Positions 34,525 through 47,500 of a DNA stretch of 64,000 bases are shown here, in pieces; the stretch's first letter is position 1, and each line of letters starts with the position of its first letter. This DNA comes from Rotaria socialis. Lineage: Eukaryota; Rotifera; Eurotatoria; Philodinida; Philodinidae. The DNA is taken from assembly GCA_905331475.1 (NCBI GenBank), contig CAJNYU010004459.1, positions 1 to 64,000 on the forward strand, written 5' to 3'. Under the pieces are notes generated by a model that was not told the origin of the DNA, did no database searches, and saw only the letters and a list, made by a program, of their open reading frames with translations. The translations under genes were made by a program, and so were the position numbers.

Positions 34525-35470
34525 AAGGATGTTGTCAATAATGTACTCATGTTTGACGAATTTTCATGGCATTGAAATGATTGAAACCATACCAAAGACG
34601 ATATAGTTGACGTTTTTCGATTTTATTTTATTGTGATAAGATAGCGATGAAATTTTCTACAGGAGTACTGTGATATGAGCATAAAAGAAGACACAAAAAG
34701 AATTTTTTTATGTTTTACTTCTGTTTTCTTGTGCTATTTCACTTTCTCTCGTCAAACAATAAAATTGTTTGCTTTTGATAGTGCAAAGACTGTAATGGAG
34801 CAAGGTGTGGGCGGGGAACTGAACAAAATAATACATTAATTCTGTTTAAAAACAATCTTAGAACCAATTCACCGTGGAAAGCAACTTTACATCGACATCT
34901 ATCGTTGATGTAGGCTTGAAAAGTTCCAAGTTCAGCAATCGAAGAAGCTTAGGATATGACATAGTAGTCAATAAATACTTATTTCCGCAGTTTCTATGAA
35001 TTCGCCCATATAACTTTCTAAATAATTGAATATTAGGTTGTAGTATTTTTATGAAGAAAAGCATAGTTTTCTATTTAGCAGCATGATCAACAGAATTAAC
35101 TTTATTGATGACAACCGAGAGGAGAATTTACAACATTTATCGAGTTCCAACAGTTCAATTCTTGTTCCGTTGTGTTAATGAAAAATAGTTTTCCATTGAT
35201 CGATATTGTTCATTTATATTTTAAAATCCATTAAGTCATATTTATTGTTAATTATTGAAAAGAAAAGTTCAACTAATTCACTTTTTTTTCCAGTGGAAAT
35301 AAATACAGAAATGCAAAGAAAACATATTTGCTAGAAATAAAACGAACGAAAGACATCAGCTATGGACTAATAAATATATGTATATAGAATTAAATATCTA
35401 TTCAAACAAAAGCAATGTTGTTACTATCGAACGAAGTATAGAAAAAACAATATTCATATTATTAATTCGA
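34525..35470. other. Gene-free region
   Basis: AT-rich spacer between convergent genes (the plus-strand paralog and the REXO1 3' end). A 68-codon minus-strand frame at 34858-35064 is leucine-rich but too short to assign. Confidence 0.4.
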
Positions 35471-38400
35471 TTAACTGCTTTTGAGATCTTGTTTTACTCT
35501 CCATAACATAAGTTCCATACACGCACTAGCATCTTCTATTGAATCATGTCCATCGGCTAAATAAAACAAAAACAAAATATGATGATAACAATCGAGTATC
35601 GCTATTAATTATCTTCATACTATTTTCTTGAATAATTTTTGTTAGAAATTCTGACATTAATGTTTTCAATGCGCGTTTATACGGTCTTCCTTTTGGATGT
35701 GGAAAAACCAGAGATGTATCAATAACAGTATTGTGTACAATCTAATATAAATCGAATGATTTAGCTAAGATTTTCATTTGTCGGTTACCTTCAATGCTTT
35801 CAAATCACTTTCCAAAGAATGACCAATTAAAATTGTTTTATCATTAAATAATTTTAATAAACGTTTTTGTACATCTTCTATTGTTATGTTACAAGGTTTC
35901 AATTGATTTTCAGTTATTCCCGACCAACGAGTATTATAATCAAGTATTTTATGATGAGGCTTAACTAAAGTTTCATATACTGATTGTAATTTATGATTAA
36001 CAATACTAACACGAACAAGTTCAACGCCTTCCATTGTATAACACTAAGAAGAAATTAACAAGTGATTGAATCATTGGCTAAGAATCAGAAATTTTAAAAC
36101 GTTTGCCTAACATAAATCTTTGATTTGCAACTCGAAGAATAGCGATCTTAGTTTCATGTGAGAAAAAAATCAGCTACATCGACTTGTAATTCTGCCGTGC
36201 GAATTATTTATTTGAAATGTCTTTATACATAAATGATACAAGTTGCCTATCAAATCTTTAGAATCGCGAAGCAGTAGTAGTTTTCAATATGGCTAATTAT
36301 TTTCTCGGCTTCAGTATCGATGAGAGTGTCATACGTTTATTCTTACCATTTCACAATCAAGTGCATAAATTCCGTAACTTTCATTATTAACTAATGGTTT
36401 TCGAAGAGGTTGCGTTTTCACATAACCTGATAATAATTGTGTATCATCACTATCATGTACATGATATTTCGAAACAGCACAACCACCTGAAGATATTTTT
36501 CCAGAACAGCATCCGTAGGTTTTTTCTATTTGTCCCGCGACTAGTAGTGAGAGAAAACGATTGTTTATGATAAAGATGAAATAAAGTTTTTCATGTACCT
36601 CGCTGTGATCGCATTCGTCCCCAATGATAAATGCAATCTTCTTGTTTCACATATTCTCCATTTATATCTATTTTATATGTTTTACTGCATCGACAACAGA
36701 TACGAGTATTTGCTGCAAAACAAAAATCTAGTTTTATTTTAATATCTAATCAATCGATGCTTACGGTCAGATGAATGACTTTTAGTTATTGGATTATAAA
36801 GTGGGTTTTTATTTTTAATTAAAACTTTATCTGGAAAATCAAGTGAAAATGCTGGATAACCATTTTCGACTATATCTCGTTCAGATGCTTTATAGGCAAA
36901 TAAGAGGGTATAAAGTTCATGTTCTAAAAGCAACAATTGCGGTTTCACATTATTGACAAAATGGAAATTCTCTACATGTTTACCTGTTAATGTTTTAATG
37001 TCGGTTTCTTTCTGTTTTTTAATTCCAAAACTAACATTTTCTGTTTTACCGCCGGTAAGCATAGCTGAATGTGACACAACCAATCGGTGAACATTGACCT
37101 TTTTTGAAGAACTTTGTTCATTCGTTGGCTTTGTATTTGTGTCTTCAGATCGTAATTGTCTTAAATGTTTTGCAGCTAAGTTTAAATAGGAATTTTTATT
37201 TGTTGATTTATCAAAGATTTCTTTTTCGATGGCTTGTGCTCGCGCAAAAATCGGTGTTTCTGGAACTAAATCATTTGCATTCGATGGTCGACTTTTAAGT
37301 TGATTGAGAAAAAATGTTAAATATTCTTGTCGAGTTTTAAAAGGAATTTTATTTGTACTAGAATTTGGATCAACTAATGGTTGTAGTAGAGGTGTAAATG
37401 AAGTATTTGTTGAAATTGAATGAACTTTTGGTTGATGAGCAATACGACGACCATCAGAAGAGGTTTCTGCTCGAGTACAGATGTTAGACGCTGATGCAGT
37501 TGAACCATTTTGAGTATGTGCCGTTGTCACAGACGAATAACGTGACGTAAATTGTTGAATAGTATTTGGCGGGAAGGAAGAAGGTGGTTTTTTCGACACA
37601 GTAATTGTTTCAGATGGCTTTGCTGAGGGAAAAGCATGATCGAATAGAGCTAATTCATCGTCTTCATCACTGATATTACTTTTATTGATGCCATCTAAAT
37701 AAAGTGATACAAAAAGTTTCAAAACTTGTCTTAATAAAGTGGCTGGTTGGATTATGAGAAGTGCGAACCTACTTTTATATTCTAAAAATATTTCGTCGCA
37801 CTACTATAATAGTTAAATGTACGCCGTTTTTGTTTTTGTTGAATGATCCATAAAATGAAATAACTCAGGAAAAATGATTGGCAGCCGCCGTTTTACTTGC
37901 TGATTATCTATTGTCATGTACAATCTTCTAGATACTAGATAGTTAGTGTCTACCTCAAGTAATTTGTCTCTGGTCGGTTTTCTACCTGAAGCTACAACAA
38001 TCGTTAGGAAACCGAACATCGGCTACCCATTTTGTGAAACACAATCTGAAAGGAGTGTTGAAGTATATAGGGTAGAAATTTGAACTCATCCCCCGCCACA
38101 GACCGGGATAGAGAAATTAATTAATTAACTTCTCTGTCACGGTCTGTGATGGCTTCTGAAGTCTGTGTAACGGTCTGCGATAGTCTCTAGAGACTCCATA
38201 CATCATAATACAGACCGTGGTAGACGGATTTCAGAAAAGGAGCTTTATCGTGTTTCACATTTTAATCCCACAGGGATTGCACTAACAGCATTTTGTTCAG
38301 AAATATGACTCCCAATAGTCAGATATATTTTTATTATTATTATCTATTAAAATAAATATAGGAAAACTATGTTTGACAAAGATCAATGGCTTGAAGCGAT

Positions 38401-39794
38401 TTTTTTTATTAGAAAAAAACATAATAGCAATCCTACTCGTAATGGGCTTTTGCTTGTTGATATTTTGACCAATACTGGTTGATACAGTTGGTTTTGTTGT
38501 TGTTGGAATTATTTTTGCTTTCTTCTGAGGTATTTCATTAGTTCCACTTGATGTACGTTTGAGTAATGTTACTTTTTTATTAGCATCAATTGATATTGTG
38601 GATGTAACAGGTACTCTATCTAAATCGACATCCATGATACGTACTTTAGTAGATATTGGTTTTTTTGGAATTCGTTTTAACATTGGATCAGTAGGAGGAG
38701 TTGGTTTAATGGTATTTTCTATTATATTTGGTTTCACTGTTGCTATGGGTTTACTAGTTATTTTTCTAGGGGATTGAATAGATTCAGAGGATGCTATTTT
38801 TTTGACTAAAGGTTTTCGTTCATCGAAATCATTATAATCTGATGACGATGATAATTTTCGACGCATTGGTGGTGTTACCCATGAATGATAGTCATCCGTA
38901 GTGGACTGTTTTGGAATAGTCTGTAACGAAATTGGCAGAGTTGATTTAGCAACACTGAAATTAAAATTAAATCATATTCGAGAGATACATAGATAAAAAT
39001 TAACTTACGTAGAGACTTTTGGATGTATCACTTCCATTGGTTCAGGTTGATCAACGGCTGATTGAGGTGGGGAATTCGATGGCGGAGAAAATGTTGCTTG
39101 AACATATTCATTAGAATCAAAATCAATTGGTTCTAGAAAATATTCTTAATGAGCTTTTCAAGCAAATAAATAAATAAATAATTACCGGTTTTTATATTTG
39201 TTTTAACTATGGGATGATGTACTCGTTGTTTTCGTCGTTCAAGTTCAACGATAGGTGTCGGACGATATTCAGGAAACGACTCGGCAGCATTTGTTGTTGT
39301 TGGAGTTTGATGTTGATTTAATTGTGTTGCTATCGTAGTTAGCGCTTGTGTTAATTTCTCAGATGTTTCATTATTTGAAATTGTTGATTGTGGTGTTGAA
39401 TTTAATGCATTAGCAAATACTGTTAAGCTTTGTAAAAGTGTACTTTGTAAAATAGATGTGATATTAATCGAAGGCATTGGATTTGTTATTGTTGTTGTCG
39501 CTGTTGCCACAGCTGAATTACTTGTTGCAGCTGAAGATAGCTGATTAATAAGTTTATTCAGTGTTTCATTGGCATCTAGAGTACAATTTGAAAAGTATTT
39601 AGTTTATTTTTTTCTAATTTAAAAAACAAACCTGGTGGTATGTTTATTAACGATGATGCTGATGACGCATTCGTATTGGCATTCGATTGCGACGATGTTT
39701 GTGTATGTTTAAAGTGGCAATTCGGCCTCGGACAAGCCACACGAGAAAAAAATGGACATGGAATATCACGAAAATAGTTAGCCGAAGGGAACAT
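35471..39794 (-). CDS. REXO1: RNA exonuclease 1 homolog (REXO1-like), ten exons
   Basis: Exons: 39794-39632, 39575-39186, 39132-39009, 38954-38437, 37694-36765, 36712-36599, 36540-36347, 36043-35789, 35741-35621, 35556-35471. All splice sites and phases fit and give about 964 residues. The N-terminus has a CCCH finger (IPCPFFSRVACPRPNCHFKH), as in animal REXO1, then YRPTPIVELERRK. A long basic, Ser/Pro/Thr-rich middle follows, then a cysteine cluster (CCRCSKTY..CIYHWGRMRSQRVAG). The DEDDh exonuclease domain has YALDCEMCY (metal-binding D and E), ILIGHSLESDLKALK and DGHDSIEDA (the late His and Asp). These 3'-5' exonucleases trim structured RNAs, and REXO1 is nuclear. All catalytic motifs are intact. 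Most introns are 40-75 bp; one (37695-38436) is 742 bp and holds a small palindromic insertion. The gene is convergent with the Rel-like paralog. Confidence 0.9.
38090..38230. repeat. CACAGACCG palindromic repeat in a REXO1 intron
   Basis: CACAGACCGGGATAGAGAA at 38097 and TTCTCTGTCACGGTCTGTG at 38130 are inverted arms around a TTAATTAATTAA loop. Further ACGGTCTG / CAGACCG copies lie at about 38165 and 38213. Probably a small MITE that enlarged this intron; ends not defined. Confidence 0.5.
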
Positions 39795-41596
39795 GATCTT
39801 AAACTAAATATATTCACAATAGTTGTCTTTCAGTTAGAAAAAAAAGTCAGCTGTTATATGATGACTGTTGACAAATGAAATCATTCGTTTGTTCTATCTA
39901 CCAGTCAGCTTTTTTTCTATTAATAGTTGTTTTGTGTGGTCGACGCAATGAGTCGCTAAAATATGTGAACACAATAAAAAATATTTTTTTAAAACCGAAT
40001 ATTTATCTTTTCTGACTGTATGCAATGAACAAGTTAATGTGACGCCATCTTTTATTTGTCAATAAAATAGCTATACTCTTCTTTTTTGCATTCAACTGAT
40101 AATAACAGGCAGACCTCAGTTCCGTATCAATTTCAAACTAAATATAAAATGACTTCAGTATTTAAGCTAAGACGGTACACCCAAGTCAATCCGTCTCACA
40201 CATGATAGAGAATGTATATGTCGCATTGTTGACATTTTGATTTATTCTTTACAATATATATATATATATATGTTTAATTCGAAACACCTACACAACGAAC
40301 CGCATCATTGGCAGTGAATCAAGTAGCAAAAGAAACCAAAAACGAGAGAATACGATCGATGTGATACAAAAAAGTGTTTGTCTCTGTACGATTAACTTAA
40401 TCGTTGGATTCTCATTTTACGGAGATGTTTATTTTATTCGTAAAGAACGCAAAATCTACGATTTGTTTTACTATCAATTTTAGCTTTTGATTATTGGATA
40501 ATAAAGAGAGAACTTTATGACCTTTATTTATTTGATATAAATAAAACATTCCTTTTTTTTTCTTCTTGTGATTTACACTACTGAATCGAATATTTCTTTT
40601 TCATCAAAGTATCTTTATGTCATGTTGTAAAATCAAATAAAACCTAACAACAGAGTCGTCGGCTATATGCACTTAGTCATATTCGATTTGCTCACGTTCT
40701 ATTTAATTGAATGGACGACAGGAAAACTCAATGTGTGAGTATTTGCCAAGAAAAAGACAAGCGTAGAAATTTATCAACATGCACATTTACAAATGTTTCC
40801 GTTCAAAAAAAGCAACAGCTTTACCTATTATCAATAAATAAGCATCGCTGTCTTTTGTTTTAGTTTCGAAGGCTTTGTTTCTATTAAAATGATTCTTATT
40901 GCACTTTCTGATGATTTCTCTTTTTGCTGCCAAGCATGTCGAGATCGATAAGAAGACCTTACCATTTTTCAACATACTCATATGCGCGCATTCGCATTAT
41001 CTGATTCATCATCTTCTTTCACCGTACTTCATTCTAAACACAAAAGCATGATTCAGTCAAAAAAAAGTGCTTGTAATCAAAAAAACCCTGCCATTTTCGA
41101 CTTTCATTGCAGAGTAGAGATAAAAAAAAACGAAAAAGAAGAAAAAGAAAAATTGTTATAATAGGTGTTGTTGTTTTTTTTCTCGCTATTATACTAACAT
41201 CACATACAACATCAAATCTTTAGACGATAGCATTTAAAGCAAAATTAGATGAGTAGAAATCCTTATGTAATATTGTTTTTCATCCTAACACCATTTGATC
41301 ATTTAATATTCGTTATATTTTCATAAATTTATCAAGTACAGTTACAGTTTGAAAGATGATGCAATCGAAAGAGTGTTTTTCTGATAGTTTCTCTTGTCAT
41401 AATGAGCATATCAACAACGTAGGACATAATCGTACAATAGACTTGTACGTTATCTTGCATCGACTTGAACCTATATTGCATTGCTTTCTCTCTATTCTTT
41501 CCATAGATAGAATTGATGAAAGTCAATGTATAGATAGATAACAACTAGATTTTTCTATTTTAGATGATCTTTTATTTTATTTAACAATAAATCAAA
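39795..41596. other. Divergent intergenic region, REXO1/myosin
   Basis: 1.8 kb AT-rich region between the divergent REXO1-like and myosin genes, presumably holding both promoters. It has a (TA)n run at about 40254-40272 and several A/T homopolymers. No other feature seen. Confidence 0.45.
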
Positions 41597-44500
41597 ATGC
41601 CTGCACCTCCAAATAATACAAACAGATCGGTTGGTAATGCAATGGATAATAATTATGATCTACCTGATATGAAATATTTACGTCCCACCGATTCCAATCC
41701 AAGAGATACGATAGCCGATGCAAAAATAGCCAATGAATGGGCAGCAAAAAAACTTGTTTGGATACCCGATGAACAAGAAGGCTTTATATATGGTCAAATA
41801 CGTCAAGAGCAACCTGACGGTCAATTAACAGTTGATTTAGAAACTGGTAAACGTGTCCTTATACATAAAGATGATACACAACGTGTTAATCCTCCAAAAT
41901 TTAGTAAAGTGGAAGATATGTCGGAATTAACTTGTTTAAATGATGCATCTGTATTGTTTAATTTAAAAGAGCGTTATTATTCCGGATTGATTTATACATA
42001 TTCCGGTTTATTTTGTGTCGTTATTAATCCGTATAGACGTTTACCAATTTATTCTGAAAATGTTATTGAAATGTATAAAGGAAAAAAACGTGAACAAATG
42101 CCACCACATATATTTGCCATTGCCAGTGATGCGTATCGTTTAATGTTACAAAATCGCGAAGATCAATCGATTTTATGCACGTATGTTAATATCAATAAGA
42201 TTTCTGTTATTTCCATAGCTTTTGTTTTCCAGCGGTGAATCTGGTGCTGGTAAAACTGAGAATACAAAAAAAGTAATTCAATATTTAGCTTATATTGCGG
42301 CGGCACCACGAAGTTCCCAACGATCATCAGGCAGTGGTGTTAATCAATATCAGGTAAATTTCAAGGGCATCCTATCAATTGTTTTCTTGTTAATAGCTTT
42401 GATAAGAAATCTTGTTTGGTTTTTAGCAACAAGGTACAAAAATCACTGATGTATGCGTATGTAGACAGCAAAGAGAAATTTTTGTTTAATTTTTTAAAGT
42501 TTTAACATTTTTAGGGCGAACTTGAAGCTCAACTTCTTCAAGCTAATCCAATTCTTGAGGGTATTGGAAAGAATGCATTGAAAATGAGAATTTATTTTTT
42601 TTTGTTTATTAAGCTTTTGGTAATGCTAAAACGGTTAAAAATGATAATTCGTCTCGTTTTGGTAAATTTATTCGTATTAATTTTGATACATCGGGTTTCA
42701 TTGCTGGTGCATCCATTGAAACATATCTATTAGAAAAATCACGTACTATTCGTCAAGCTAAAAATGAACGAACATTTCATATATTTTATCAATTCTTACG
42801 CAGTGCTGATACACGAATGATCAGCGATTATTTACTAGAAGATTTTACTCGCTATCGATATTTAACAAATGGTAATCTAACAGTATCGGGTATAAATGAT
42901 GCCGAAGAATTTCAAAATACGATTAAAGCTATGCAAATCATGAACATATCCAGTGATGAATTGAATGCGATATTTCGTACAATATCAGCTGTTTTACAAA
43001 TGGGTAATATGCAATTTAAACAAGAACGTGATACCGATCAAGCAGCATTACCAGATAATACAGTAGCACAGAAAATTTGTCATCTATTAGGAATATCGGT
43101 GACGGATTTTGTACGATCGTTTTTAAAACCGAAACTTAATGTTGGACGAGATTTTGTAACGAAAGCACAAACAAAAGCTCAAGTAAGAGTTAGAATTACT
43201 TAGTAAATTTCATAGCAAGAGAATTTTTCTCTAGGTTGATTTTGCCGTCGAAGCACTTTCGAAAGCGATCTATGAGCGAATGTTCAAATGGATTGTAACA
43301 CGCATAAATAAATCTCTTGATCGAAGTAAACGGCAGGGCTCGTCGTTCATTGGAATTCTTGATATAGCTGGTTTTGAAATTTTTCAATTAAATTCTTTTG
43401 AACAATTATGTATTAATTATACAAATGAAAAGCTACAACAATTATTTAATCATACAATGTTTGTTCTCGAACAAGAAGAATATCGACGAGAGAATATTGA
43501 TTGGGCATTTATCGATTTCGGTCTTGATCTTCAGCCAACAATTGATCTTATTGAAAAAGTAAATTAAAACTCAAACTATTAGCATTCAATTTTCCGAAGA
43601 AAACTGGAAACAGATATTTTCCGCAACTTTGCATATCTGAAACAAAAGAGGATTCGTTTTCTTCTATTGATTTATTATCTAGTCATCAGTAAATTTTATG
43701 TTCATATAACATCTATAGTTAAAATTTGTTTTATTTATAGCAAATGGGTATTTTAAGTTTACTAGATGAAGAATGTTGGTTTCCGAAGGCAACTGATCGA
43801 ACCTATTTGGAAAAAATAATAAATACTCATGGTCAACATCCGAAATTCGGTTGAGTATTGTGTATTGTGTAATTTAAAATCTATGTTTGGGTCTGTCTAG
43901 GAAAACCAAATTATAAAGCTCCATCTGATTTCAGCATAATTCATTATGCTGGTAAAGTTGATTATTCGACTGATCAATGGTTAATGAAAAATATGGATCC
44001 ATTGAATGATAACGTTGTTGCACTTTTACAAGCATCAAACGATCAGTTTACACGTGAAATATGGAAAGATGGTAAGTAATGAATTGTTTATTTTGAAGGC
44101 AATAGAAACTCATTTTATATTAAGCTACTGTTTGGGAAATGAGGCCCCATCTTTTTCTTCGAAACTTTTCTTTCATACCTGATTATTGTGAGTTAAGCAT
44201 GAAGAAGATTGAAGTGTAGCATTGTTTATTTTTTTAAGCCGCATAAAATAATTTTTTATTTCTTGTTTATTACTGTTTAGCGGAAATTGTTGGTTTAGCA
44301 GTAACAGATCAAAATGATGTAACACTAAATTTGAAATCAACTATTAAAAAAGGCATGTTTAGAACAGTTGGTCAACTTTATAAAGAACAATTAACAAAAT
44401 TAATGTTTACATTAAGAAATACGAATCCAAATTTCGTTCGCTGTATTATACCAAATCACGAGAAGAAAGTCAGTAGAAATGAATACGAGAAAACCTTAGG

Positions 44501-47500
44501 AATACTTCATATTGCTGTTTATATAGCCTGGTACTATTCATTCACCACTCGTACTTGATCAATTAAGATGTAACGGGGTACTTGAAGGTATTCGTATCTG
44601 TAGAAATGGCTTTCCAAATCGAATCCTATTTCAAGAATTTCGTCAGCGGTAAGAATCCATTTCAATATCTTCTACCTTTTTCCTAATTATTGCATTGAAA
44701 TTCGTTCGTTTTTAGTTACGAAATTCTTTGTCCAAATGCCATACCGAGAGAATTCATGGATGGTAAAGCTGCAGCAAAACGAATGGTTAAATTATTTCGA
44801 AACAAAATTGAATCGCAATGCAACCAGTTTTTTTGTTTAGATTCAAGATCTTGAACTAGATGAAAATCTTTATCGAATCGGTCTTACGAAAGTCTTCTTT
44901 CGATCAGGTGTTCTTGGTCATTTAGAAGAAGAACGTGATCTTAAATTAACCGACATAATGACACAACTTCAAACATTATGTCGTGGTGCTCTTGCTCGAA
45001 AGTAAATTATTCTAATAGATCGTTTGTTATTTCTAAATGATTTATTTTAAAGAAATTATCAACGACGTATTCAACAACTAAATGCTATTCGTGTTATTCA
45101 ACGTAATGGTCGTGCTCTATTGAAAATTCGTAATTGGAAATGGTGGCGTTTATTTACAAAAATAAAACCATTATTACAAGTAACAAGACAAGAAGAAGAA
45201 TTGAAACAAAAACAAGAAGAAATGAATCGATTAAAAACAGAAATGGCATCACGTGTAATACAAGCACAAGAAATGGAAGAAAAACTACAATTAGTTCAAC
45301 AGGAGCGAAGTGTTCTTAATGATCGTCTTATACATTTCAATGAAGTTTTAGGAGAATACGAAGAGGTAAATAATGAGTTGAAAGTCAACTCTTTTAATTA
45401 ATCATTTTTGTTTTGTTTTATAAAGAAATCACATCGAATGCAAAAACGAAACGATGAACTTGAGAGTATTTTACAAGACATGGAGCAACGTTTACAAGAA
45501 GCGGCTGATCAATTGAATACATCAAATAAAGATCAACGAGAATACAACCAGCATTTACGAGACACAACTAAGCGGTGAATAATTACGATTATGCTACGAA
45601 AAAAAAGCAAACTTTATTAAAAATATGTTTAGCCTTGAAGATGAAGAACAAAATCGACAAAAATTACAACTTGAACGTATGCAGTCAGAAGGAAAAATAA
45701 AAAATCTTGAAAATCTTGTTGCTACTCTACAAAATGAACTTTTGAAAGTAAACATTTTGATTTAATTTTTGACACAAAAAGCTAAACGAGTTTATTTAGG
45801 GACAAAAAGAACATACTGTTCTTTATGATAAATTTCAAGATATTGTTGTTGACCGGCAGAAGGAAGAAGAAAAATTAAAAAATCTTCTCAAAATTAAAAC
45901 TAAATTAGAAAGTCAAAGTAATGATCTTCAACAACGATTCGATCGTGAAGCTGAGGTAGGCTATTTTCTTTTCAAACTAGTCAAAGATGTTCTCTATCCA
46001 ATGAAATACTTTCCATCTGGTAGAATATTCAATCGCTGAGTACTATTCATTTGTAAACGCCTTGATATATCTATTCTATTGTTCCCTAATCTTTTATCAA
46101 TGAGCGTGTTACCCAAAGAACTCGGCAAGGCATTTACGGGGAATCGAATCGATTGTAAGTAGAGAAGCATAAAGAAGATTATGACTCCATTGATATGATC
46201 TTAACGGTTGAGGTCAACCCATATTTCTTAATGAATAATTCATTGATATCTTCTCAGCATATGGCTTTGTATATAGACTACTATTTGTACCGACGCATAG
46301 ATTCCCTGGTATTGAGGTAGACATATACACATCAATCTAACATACAGGATTTTCTACGCACAGATTGACTTGAATTCTTATTTCTTGTATAGGTACTATC
46401 TTAACCGTGAGAGATTTCAAGTTACAAATCATATTTTCATGAATAATTAACGCCATAATCTCAGCATACGTTTGTTTGTCAAAGTAATTTTCTATTTTCA
46501 GCTTCGTCAAAAACGTGACCGTGATATTCGTGAACTTGAAATTGAAAATCAAGAACTTCGTGGTCAACTACAAGACTTAAAACAATCTATAAAAGATCTC
46601 GACACACAATTAAAACGACGCAATGAAGATTTAAATAAGGTTATAACAACGGCCGAAAGTGACGCTGCAACAAAAGCAAACTTTCAAAAGCAAATACGCG
46701 ATTGTCAAAGTGAACTTGATACTTTACAAGCTAATTTTGCAAGTGAAAGAGAAATACGCAAAAGTTTAGAATCTGAAAAACGTTCATTGATGGAAGAAAA
46801 TAATTCGCTACGCAATGAAATATTCGATTCAACAGATGTCAGTCAAGAAATACTTGAACGAGAAAAAAAACTTCAAGAAGATTTATCATCAATGAAAAAT
46901 GAATTGTATCAAACACGAAAAAATCACGAAGAAAAGATTGCCGATCTACGTTCAAAACATTCGAAAGAACTCGAAGAATTAACCAAAACATTAGAAAATA
47001 CGAAAAAACAATTGCAAGCATCTACGAAAGATCTGCAACCATTGAAAAATGAAATTAAAGATCGCGAAAATGAAGTTAAAAATTTAAGTGTTTCAAAACA
47101 AGACATCGAAAGAAAACGACGACAATTGGAAACACAAACTCAAGATCTTCAACATAAATATAGTGAAAGCGAAAGAATTAAAACTGAACTTCTAGATAAA
47201 TTACAAGGTTATCAACTGAATATTGAATCTTTAAATGCAGCCTATATTGAAGTTGAGCAACGCTTACAAAACAATGAACGTACTATAAACAGTCTCAAAC
47301 AAGATAATCAAGATTTACAAGACAGTTTTCAAGATGAAAATCGTCAAAAAATGAACGCTCTATCTAAACTTCGTCAAATCGAAGATTCAATGAATGAACT
47401 GAAAGAACATCTAGATGATGAAGAAGAAGAAAATCGTAAAATAAAAGCAAAAGCAATTCAATTAACACAAGAAAATAATGAATTACGTCGCGCAGCAGAA

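Noticed and set aside
34858-35064. Leucine-rich 68-codon minus-strand frame as an F-box/LRR gene
   Set aside because: Too short, no F-box and no repeat register; not distinguishable from chance.
37813-38019. 68-codon frame inside the REXO1 region as an extra exon
   Set aside because: The exons at 38437-38954 and 36765-37694 join in perfect phase without it, and it overlaps an enlarged, repeat-containing intron.
44821-44840. Stop codon in the myosin converter region as a disrupting mutation
   Set aside because: A 55-bp GT-AG intron (44786-44840) joins AAKRM directly to [14 protein letters not shown] and restores the family sequence.
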